Shown in pieces: positions 1 to 4,501 of a stretch of DNA of 6,972 bases. Numbering within the stretch: position 1 is the first letter of the stretch; every line of letters begins with the position of its first letter. A program made the position numbers and the translations under genes. The stretch is taken from positions 1-6,972 of the forward strand of contig CAUCXT010000076.1 of the NCBI GenBank assembly GCA_958446835.1, written 5' to 3'. Below the pieces are notes generated by a model. The model saw nothing but the letters and a program-made list of their open reading frames with translations, was not told where the DNA came from and ran no database searches. The stretch comes from an uncultured Eubacterium sp. (lineage in GTDB: Bacteria; Bacillota; Clostridia; Lachnospirales; Lachnospiraceae).

Positions 1-235
1 CATAAAAATCCTCGACTGCCACACAATATTTGTCCAGAATATCTTCAAGCGGATACTGCGATATGTCATCTGAGCTGTCACCCTCACCGTACTCAGGCTC
101 CTGCTCAAATGATAATGAAGTCACGAATGAATCCTGCTTCAAAAAATCATCATAAGTTTTATAAATGTTTTCTTTCACCTTCGTATACTTATCAGACCGG
201 TACTTTTCAGGGGTATAAATTGTAATATTTTTCAT
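1..235 (-). CDS. Unrecognised acidic protein, N-terminal part (runs off left edge)
   Basis: I do not recognise this protein. Its first 78 codons are visible, starting MKNITIYTPEKYRSDKYTKV. A lysine- and tyrosine-rich first 30 residues are followed by a strongly acidic stretch (about residues 45-60, with EQEPEYGEGDSSDD). No signal peptide or membrane helix is visible. The start is well fixed: a full AAGGAGG lies 5 nt ahead of the ATG, and the ATG overlaps the stop codon of the upstream acetyltransferase as ATGA. That overlap implies co-transcription and probably translational coupling. The C-terminus lies beyond the left edge. It could be a small cytosolic protein of a Clostridia-specific family; that is a guess from composition only. 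Confidence 0.75.
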   Translation of the reverse strand, partial: MKNITIYTPEKYRSDKYTKVKENIYKTYDDFLKQDSFVTSLSFEQEPEYGEGDSSDDISQYPLEDILDKYCVAVEDFY

Positions 236-690
236 AGCAGCCTCCTTATAAATACATCCAATCCTTCATAATTTCCTACATACTCAAAGCCCTTTTTCAA
301 TGCAATATGTCTGGTTGTCTCCTGTTCCGGAACGCACTCTATCACAAGATTCTTTTTTTCATACCGTGCCTTCTCAATAATCATGTCCGTAAGCTCAGAC
401 GCATAGCCATGCCCCCAATACTCCGGCATCAAAACCCAGCCTAGCTCCATAGCATTTTCAATAATATTATTATCATAGTATTCATGGTAAATCACATATC
501 CGATAAACTTTCCATTCTCCGTGGCGGCATACACAAGTGGGTGCTCCTTCAAACCGGCATCACGCAGAAACTCTTCTGTCTGTGCTATGCTGTATGGCTT
601 CTCAAGATAATTCATAACATTGACATTCGACAACAATGCATACAACGGCTCCAAATCATCGTTGCACATTTTTCTTATAATCAGGTTCAT
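232..690 (-). CDS. GNAT family N-acetyltransferase (RimJ/RimL-like)
   Basis: A 152-residue single-domain GNAT enzyme, expected to transfer acetyl from acetyl-CoA to an amine; the acceptor cannot be read from sequence. The N-terminal strand IIRKMCNDDLEPLYALL is typical of the RimJ/RimL branch. The acetyl-CoA-binding motif A is at about residues 84-100 (GWVLMPEYWGHGYASEL, pyrophosphate loop WGHGYA). The C-terminal ALKKGFEYVG (130-139) is the usual LGF-type strand before the last beta strands. The length is normal for the family. The ATG at 690 has AGGTGA about 5 nt upstream. A candidate promoter lies at 834-862, giving an unusually long leader of about 135 nt. The stop overlaps the start of the next gene (ATGA), so the two form an operon. 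Confidence 0.9.
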   Translation of the reverse strand: MNLIIRKMCNDDLEPLYALLSNVNVMNYLEKPYSIAQTEEFLRDAGLKEHPLVYAATENGKFIGYVIYHEYYDNNIIENAMELGWVLMPEYWGHGYASELTDMIIEKARYEKKNLVIECVPEQETTRHIALKKGFEYVGNYEGLDVFIRRLL

Positions 691-801
691 ATATCACCTA
701 TTCTCATACTTTCACATATCTTTGGTTTCAAAATCAGCTTACTTAATAGTTCTCTCCTCCGGTTGAAACATTACATAAAATATCCTGCTTCCGGAAATTA
801 T

Positions 802-825
802 CTTGCGTATTAGCTTGCGTACTAT
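802..825. repeat. Two tandem copies of an imperfect 12-bp unit
   Basis: CTTGCGTATTAG is followed directly by CTTGCGTACTAT (10 of 12 positions equal). The unit lies in the leader between the candidate promoter at 834-862 and the acetyltransferase start at 690, so it would be transcribed as part of the 5' UTR. The function is unknown and it may be a trivial duplication. Confidence 0.5.
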
Positions 826-833
826 CTTCCTCA

Positions 834-862
834 ATTATACATAATAAATTAAATATACACAA
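834..862 (-). promoter_or_regulatory. Candidate sigma-A promoter for the GNAT gene ending at 232
   Basis: On the minus strand a perfect TATAAT (834-839) is preceded by exactly 17 nt and then TTGTGT (857-862), in an AT-rich spacer and flank. The -35 matches consensus at only three of six positions. It points at the acetyltransferase that starts at 690. Confidence 0.5.
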
Positions 863-900
863 ATTTTTATATTGAAAATTACATATTCATATAAATATTT

Positions 901-1572
901 TTACATCCCTGCCAGCTTCGTCAACTTCCCCATAAACAGATGGTTAAACAGGGCAATCACACGTCCGACGCCAATAACGGATAGAACCGTTCCCACTCCA
1001 ATACCAATCAGTCGATGCGCAAATATAAGCCCGACGCTGATGGAAATACATATATTAAAAAGGTCAAAACAGTTCTTGGTGAATCCTACCGGCTTGCGAA
1101 TGCAGTCGGCTATAGCCTGCACAATGCCATCCCCCGGATTTGGAATTATTCGCATATCAAGCGACATTGCCGCACCGATTCCGGTACAGATAATTCCCGC
1201 AACAAGCACTAAAAGCTGTAACGGAAATCCATGTGTCGGTGCAGGTATCCACGCGGAAAACAGGTTCATAAAACGCGTGAAAACAAGGCTTAACGGAAGC
1301 TGCAGTAAATCCTTTCCCAATGTGATAAGCAGCTCTTTTCCCTGCCCTTTCTTCAATGCTATATGTATCAGCACCTCAATAACCACAAATACGGCATACA
1401 GAACAAATGTCATATTTCCAAAATTCACACCAAGAATCGTAGAAATGCTGTACGAAACCGAAATAATCGGTGAGACACCAAGCCCTGATTTAGTATTGAG
1501 AATAATACCCAATGCCAATATCAAAAGTCCAAGTACATAAAAAATTCCACGCAAAACTCTTTCCTTTTTCAT
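901..1572 (-). CDS. YczE/DUF6198-type integral membrane protein
   Basis: A 223-residue hydrophobic protein with about five to six predicted membrane helices (roughly 7-26, 52-72, 85-105, 117-140, 170-186, 188-209). The pattern is that of the YczE/YyaS-like family (COG2364, DUF6198): an N-terminal helix followed by NTKSGLGVSP (26-35), a central GIGAAMSLDMRIIPNPGDG (131-149), and a C-terminal glycine-rich helix IGIGVGTVLSVIGVGRVI. The family is annotated as putative membrane or transport protein, and no substrate is established to my knowledge. The ATG at 1572 has GAGGAG 7 nt upstream, so the start is good. It is separated from the upstream acetyltransferase by 160 bp containing an inverted repeat, suggesting a separate transcription unit. 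A long antisense open frame covers the same DNA but is a shadow. Confidence 0.85.
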   Translation of the reverse strand: MKKERVLRGIFYVLGLLILALGIILNTKSGLGVSPIISVSYSISTILGVNFGNMTFVLYAVFVVIEVLIHIALKKGQGKELLITLGKDLLQLPLSLVFTRFMNLFSAWIPAPTHGFPLQLLVLVAGIICTGIGAAMSLDMRIIPNPGDGIVQAIADCIRKPVGFTKNCFDLFNICISISVGLIFAHRLIGIGVGTVLSVIGVGRVIALFNHLFMGKLTKLAGM

Positions 1573-1652
1573 CCTATTGCTCCTCTAAACATACCACATG
1601 CTATGTTTTTATTTATCGTATACTATACTTTATTTATCACAAACTACGCTAT

Positions 1653-1667
1653 TGACAGCGCTTGTCA
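1653..1667. promoter_or_regulatory. Possible operator: TGACA-GCGCT-TGTCA inverted repeat
   Basis: A 15-bp near-palindrome with 5-bp arms TGACA/TGTCA around GCGCT, in the AT-rich gap about 80 bp upstream of the YczE-like gene. It has no following T tract, so it does not look like a terminator. Its size and placement suit a dimeric repressor or activator site. No regulator is encoded nearby, so which protein would bind is unknown. A convincing -35/-10 pair on the minus strand was not found in this gap, only TATA-rich sequence at 1610-1640. Confidence 0.3.
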
Positions 1668-1732
1668 TGCTATCGTTAGTATATACTATGTCATTGTAAA
1701 TTTAAAATTGTATAAAAACTAACTGGAATTTA

Positions 1733-2218
1733 TTAAAAAGACATCCTCATCTGGTGCCACACAACATTTCCATGTGTGGATTTATCCGATACTCCCTCAT
1801 CTTTGAAACCGAACTTCGCGTAATACGAAATAAGCGGCTCCTTGCAGGTCAGCACAAGCCCCTTTCGCCCTTGCATTTTTGCATCGTCAATGGCATGTCG
1901 AATCAGTTCGCCGGCATATCCATGTCTGCGGTAATCCGGCAATGTATTGACGCCAAAAATCATCTGCCATGCACCATTTTCATTGTGCATAGCTGCGTTT
2001 TCGTACATTTCATCAGTTAAATCCTGTTCATCAGTGACAAAACCATCCAAAAACGCAATCAGCTTTTCTGAATCGTACATCAGCCAAAAATGGTTTCCGT
2101 AATATTTTACTCTTTCAACAAATTCCTTTTCGGTTGCCGCTTCTGAGGGTGGAAAACATTCCGCTTCCACTGCGGCAATCGCTGTTATATCTTTTTTTGT
2201 GGCATATTTTATAACCAT
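1733..2218 (-). CDS. GNAT family N-acetyltransferase (AANAT-like)
   Basis: A 161-residue acetyltransferase of the branch resembling arylalkylamine N-acetyltransferases. The N-terminal VEAECFPPSEAAT (17-29) is followed by the acetyl-CoA motif A, IFGVNTLPDYRRHGYAGEL (87-105, loop RRHGYA). Next come LVLTCKEPLISYYAKFGF (121-138), where the Cys and the YYxxFGF pattern parallel AANAT-like proteins, and a C-terminal strand ending GNVVWHQMRMSF. It probably acetylates a small primary amine; the substrate is unknown. The start is supported by GGAGG 8 nt before the ATG at 2218. A perfect TATAAT lies at 2252-2257 on the minus strand, but no good -35 box was found 16-18 nt upstream of it. It is unrelated in sequence to the other GNAT at 232-690 apart from the fold motif. 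Confidence 0.9.
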   Translation of the reverse strand: MVIKYATKKDITAIAAVEAECFPPSEAATEKEFVERVKYYGNHFWLMYDSEKLIAFLDGFVTDEQDLTDEMYENAAMHNENGAWQMIFGVNTLPDYRRHGYAGELIRHAIDDAKMQGRKGLVLTCKEPLISYYAKFGFKDEGVSDKSTHGNVVWHQMRMSF

Positions 2219-2283
2219 ATCTTAGTCCTCCGCATACGAATTGGTATACTCATTATACTATTTCCTCTATTATCACCGCTGTC

Positions 2284-2457
2284 CTATTTTAACAGAAATA
2301 TAATTAAAATCACAATCAAAAGAATTTCATCCAGAGCAGTGCGGTTATACTCCCAACAAAGCTGTTTTGCACGATTTTGTGCTTCGGTTGGAATATTTTC
2401 GTAGCCGTTGGCGTATGCCGCCTGACGTTTCATAATTTCTATAGGTTCCATGTTCAT
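2284..2457 (-). CDS. Small protein with hydrophobic C-terminus, unrecognised
   Basis: A 57-residue protein starting MNMEPIEIMKRQAAYANGYE, or 55 residues from the second Met at 2451. I do not recognise it. The first 40 residues are soluble and charged (Met, Ala, Asn, Glu, Arg rich, probably helical). The last 15 or so (EILLIVILIIFLLK) are purely hydrophobic with a terminal lysine, suggesting a tail-anchored or membrane-associated peptide. AAGGAG sits 3 nt before the first ATG and 9 nt before the second, so the second Met is slightly preferred by spacing. The frame stays open up to a TTG at 2538, but that start has no ribosome-binding site and would translate through a repeat. A 40-bp repeat lies just upstream at 2484-2523. 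Confidence 0.6.
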   Translation of the reverse strand: MNMEPIEIMKRQAAYANGYENIPTEAQNRAKQLCWEYNRTALDEILLIVILIIFLLK

Positions 2458-2483
2458 ATTCTCCTTTTTTATTATCTTCAAAC

Positions 2484-2523
2484 TAGGCGTTTGCGAAACT
2501 CCCAAGACCACATAAATTCCGGT
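2484..2523 (-). repeat. Short interspersed repeat, copy A
   Basis: About 40 bp. On the minus strand it begins ACCGGAATTTATG and ends TTTCGCAAACGCCTA. It matches copy B (3122-3160): the last 14 bases (TTCGCAAACGCCTA) are identical, and 27 of the last 34 positions agree. It lies about 27 nt upstream of the start of the small 57-residue protein, in the same orientation relative to its gene as copy B. Confidence 0.7.
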
Positions 2524-2637
2524 TAATACATTTCGCAATCACCTATGTATTTAAAATTTACATAAATCAATAATGCACTAATACATATTTCCATAATCAA
2601 AGCCGAAACAATGTAACACTTTAACATATAGTTATTA

Positions 2638-3087
2638 TTAATAAAATATCAAAAAACCAATAATAAATGTAATTACCAGAGTTCTTACTATATGGGCCTG
2701 CATTTCAGCTAAACCCTCAGCATTAGCCGCTACCCTTTTAGGATTTTTAAGAAAATACAAATCAACTTCTTTTGACATTTGATTAAGATATGTTGTTTCA
2801 TCCCATCTGATTTTAGTCTTATATTTTTTCCCTTTCCACTCGTATGTATAATAAGCCCAGATTTCATCTCTTTTTAATTCCGGTCGATTGTCATTATCCG
2901 TACATCCATTAACAAATTTATGGGATACCTCTTTTCCCCTTACAGTGTGAGCTTTCTTTATATATTTGTCCTTTTTCAATGAACATATAAATAGTTTTAT
3001 TAATAATAAAGGAATTCCTACAATCACTACAAACAACATAGCGGAAAAATAGCTTGGAAATTTATATTTGTCATTATATATCTTAAT
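2638..3087 (-). CDS. DUF3592-like two-helix membrane protein with no standard start codon
   Basis: The frame encodes about 149 residues. A first membrane helix (about 11-36, SYFSAMLFVVIVGIPLLLIK) follows a short N-terminus. A charged, probably extracytoplasmic domain (37-131) comes next, with AYYTYEWKGKKYKT and VDLYFLKNPKRVA, then a second helix to the C-terminus (RTLVITFIIGFLIFY). The beta-rich YxYxxxGKxY...LYFxxNP pattern resembles DUF3592 proteins, whose function is unknown. The start is a problem: the good ribosome-binding site (AGGGAGAAGG, 3096-3105) precedes an ATG at 3092 that is out of frame and stops after 21 codons. In frame, only ATT at 3087 has suitable spacing (8 nt). The next ATG, at 3039, lies inside helix 1, and a TTG at 3180 has no ribosome-binding site. 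The gene may use ATT, or may be decaying. Confidence 0.6.
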   Translation of the reverse strand: MKIYNDKYKFPSYFSAMLFVVIVGIPLLLIKLFICSLKKDKYIKKAHTVRGKEVSHKFVNGCTDNDNRPELKRDEIWAYYTYEWKGKKYKTKIRWDETTYLNQMSKEVDLYFLKNPKRVAANAEGLAEMQAHIVRTLVITFIIGFLIFY

Positions 3088-3095
3088 GTCATTTT

Positions 3096-3105
3096 CCTTC
3101 TCCCT
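3096..3105 (-). promoter_or_regulatory. Ribosome-binding site with conflicting start codons
   Basis: AGGGAGAAGG on the minus strand. It is 3-7 nt before an ATG at 3092 (wrong frame, 21-codon product) and 8 nt before an in-frame ATT at 3087 that begins the DUF3592-like protein. This site is the reason for preferring 3087 over the TTG at 3180. Confidence 0.45.
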
Positions 3106-3121
3106 CTTATTGAATAATACA

Positions 3122-3160
3122 TAGGCGTTTGCGAAGCGCCACAAGCCGCATAAATACGGT
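3122..3160 (-). repeat. Short interspersed repeat, copy B
   Basis: A 39-bp relative of copy A (2484-2523), reading ACCGTATTTATGCGG...TTCGCAAACGCCTA on the minus strand. It can form two small hairpins: CCGTA-TTTA-TGCGG (one G-T pair), and GGCG/CGCC enclosing a TT/AA pair. Copy A has lost most of this pairing. It ends about 35 nt ahead of the DUF3592-like coding start. Like copy A, it lies in the leader of a small membrane-protein gene. Confidence 0.7.
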
Positions 3161-3191
3161 ATTTTTTTCACTAAAATCAAAATTTGTGCTT

Positions 3192-3338
3192 ATGCTTACA
3201 ACAGAACTGTTTATAGCCATTATCAGCTTATGTATTACCTGCTTTGCTCTTGGCTATGCCATCAAACCGCTGTCATGTCAAACATATATTCAATTAACAC
3301 AAATCCTGCTAAGCGAATTTATCAAGCTCTGTCGATAA
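3192..3338 (+). CDS. Possible holin-like small hydrophobic peptide (remnant?)
   Basis: The only plus-strand frame with protein-like character. It encodes 48 residues beginning MLTTELFIAIISLCITCFAL, a single hydrophobic helix (about 5-24). The E-L-F-I-A-I-I-S-L-C start and the GYAI end of the helix resemble the short putative holin-like toxin peptides common in Firmicutes. Those usually continue with a short charged tail such as GKD; here the tail is KPLSCQTYIQLTQ and onward, which does not fit. There is no Shine-Dalgarno sequence ahead of ATG 3192 or GTG 3186, because copy B of the repeat occupies the upstream region. It may be a truncated relic, an unexpressed frame, or a chance frame. The family match is from memory of the pattern, not a search. 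Confidence 0.3.
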   Translation: MLTTELFIAIISLCITCFALGYAIKPLSCQTYIQLTQILLSEFIKLCR

Positions 3339-3357
3339 TATTTTTCTCCCCTGTCAA

Positions 3358-4212
3358 TTAAACTTCTATATGTTCAGTGATAAGCCTATATAATTCCGGT
3401 CTCCTATTTTTAAGTCCACCTATTTCACGATTTCTATACTTTCGCACCATATTCACATCTAATTCAGCCAAAAACACACCCTCCTCATCTTGTGTTTCGC
3501 TCACAAGCATATCACGCGGCATGCCTGTCTCTGTATTATATATAACACCATCAAACAATGTTGAATGTCCATTACAACCGCGATGTAAAGCCGGATAGTT
3601 ACAGGTAGCAATCGCTAACATATTCTCATAAGCCCGACCACGCAGCTGAGCTAATCTATTTATTTCCATAGGGCATGCATTTGGAACAAGAATGAGCTCT
3701 GCACCCTTAAGCATCAAAATTCTGGCAGCTTCGGGAAACTCTCTATCATAACAAATCATCGAACCTACTTTAATCATGCCCTCTTTGGTATCAAGCTCTT
3801 CAACATAAAAGTCATCCCCCGCATCAAGTACACCTTCGTCATCGTCCTCTCCAAAGTCACAAATATGTACCTTTGAGTAGCGATATACTAATTTTCCATG
3901 TCTATCAAACAGGCAGACTGTATTTCTAGGTTTTGGCTCATGCTTTTCCAATAGTGTTATGGCTATTGCCATATTCAGTTCCAAAGCAAGCTCTGAAAAA
4001 CGCTTTACATAATTACTGTCCAACGAAACTGCGTTTTTCTCCAACCATTCTTTATTGTGAGGAAAAACATATCCGCTACTCCACATTTCCGGAAATAACG
4101 CTATATCCGCGCCATTCTCTTTGGCTTCACGGCACGCTTTTATTCCCTTTTCAATGTTAGCCTCTATATTTACATCGGGAACCAATTGTAAAAACGCTAT
4201 CTTCAATTTCAT
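3358..4212 (-). CDS. Carbon-nitrogen hydrolase (nitrilase superfamily)
   Basis: A 284-residue cytosolic hydrolase of nonpeptide C-N bonds (amide or carbamoyl type); the exact substrate is not decidable. The complete catalytic triad is visible: Glu42 in LFPEMWSSGY, Lys114 in YRYSKVHICDFGE, and Cys154 in GSMICYDREFPEAARIL. Other family signatures are VPNACPMEINRLAQLRGRAYENM (about 177-199) and a C-terminal ELDVNMVRKYRNREIGGLKNRRPELY. The length is normal. The start at 4212 (MKLKIAFLQLVP) is chosen because family members begin there. The ribosome-binding site is mediocre (TAGGA close to the ATG). The frame continues upstream to 4272, but that extension has no family character. The gene stands alone, between its own promoter (4298-4326) and the disordered patch to its left, so no pathway can be inferred from neighbours. 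Confidence 0.92.
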   Translation of the reverse strand: MKLKIAFLQLVPDVNIEANIEKGIKACREAKENGADIALFPEMWSSGYVFPHNKEWLEKNAVSLDSNYVKRFSELALELNMAIAITLLEKHEPKPRNTVCLFDRHGKLVYRYSKVHICDFGEDDDEGVLDAGDDFYVEELDTKEGMIKVGSMICYDREFPEAARILMLKGAELILVPNACPMEINRLAQLRGRAYENMLAIATCNYPALHRGCNGHSTLFDGVIYNTETGMPRDMLVSETQDEEGVFLAELDVNMVRKYRNREIGGLKNRRPELYRLITEHIEV

Positions 4213-4297
4213 ATATCCTACCCCCACATAAAAATTTGAGCTTACTGCCCGGACAAATCCGAAGTTATCCACAGAAAACGCCTATGCCACTTTTCGA

Positions 4298-4326
4298 ATT
4301 ATACCGCGAAACGTCACCTTTCTCAA
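4298..4326 (-). promoter_or_regulatory. Sigma-A-type promoter of the C-N hydrolase gene
   Basis: Minus strand: TTGAGA (4321-4326), a 17-nt spacer, then a perfect TATAAT (4298-4303). Transcription would start near 4291, giving a leader of about 80 nt. That leader carries a small perfect hairpin, CGGA-TTTG-TCCG. It is the best promoter in the window. Confidence 0.68.
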
Positions 4327-4331
4327 TTATG

Positions 4332-4352
4332 AATTCGTTCAAATGAAGAATT
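4332..4352. promoter_or_regulatory. Imperfect palindrome just upstream of the -35 box
   Basis: AATTC-G-TTC-AAAT-GAA-G-AATT, an inverted repeat of about 20 bp centred roughly 20 bp upstream of the -35 box at 4321-4326. The position would suit an activator or other regulator site. The sequence is AT-rich, so chance is quite possible. Confidence 0.25.
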
Positions 4353-4401
4353 TACTTTGAAATTTAATCCCACGCTCTAAAGCGCCCGGTCAATTTATAA
4401 C

Positions 4402-4439
4402 AAAAAGCAGTCTGTTTCACCTTTATTGAAACAGACTGC
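4402..4439 (-). terminator. Intrinsic terminator of the vanXY-vanT transcript
   Basis: A perfect 12-bp stem, GCAGTCTGTTTC/GAAACAGACTGC (4407-4418 and 4428-4439), encloses a 9-nt loop. On the minus strand the stem is followed at once by TTTTTG. No T run follows it on the plus strand, so it acts on minus-strand transcripts. It lies 62 nt past the vanT stop codon, which makes vanT the last gene of its operon. Confidence 0.92.
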
Positions 4440-4501
4440 CTCAAATAATCAGTTTTTAATATGCCACTTACGAGCGCCTATCAGACTTGAAGCTTATGCA
4501 C

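Noticed and set aside
882..897. AT-only hairpin downstream of the YczE-type gene as a terminator
   Set aside because: A five-pair A-T stem with no GC and no clear T run on the proper side is too weak to call.
872..1540. 222-codon open frame on the plus strand
   Set aside because: It lies exactly antisense to the YczE-type gene, has no ribosome-binding site, and its translation is rich in Pro/Ser/Thr/Ile runs without family motifs; it is a shadow.
2458..2538. N-terminal extension of the small 57-residue protein from TTG 2538
   Set aside because: It would translate through the interspersed repeat, has no ribosome-binding site, and AAGGAG sits right before the internal Met pair.
3318..3345. 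TTATC...GATAA followed by TATTTTT as a plus-strand terminator for the holin-like frame
   Set aside because: Only five A-T-rich pairs and a poor inner match; not convincing.
3120..4286. 11-bp inverted match CATAGGCGTTT / AAACGCCTATG flanking the C-N hydrolase region, as if transposon ends
   Set aside because: Matches of 11 bp are expected several times by chance in a window this size, similarity does not extend clearly beyond it, and there is no transposase or target duplication.
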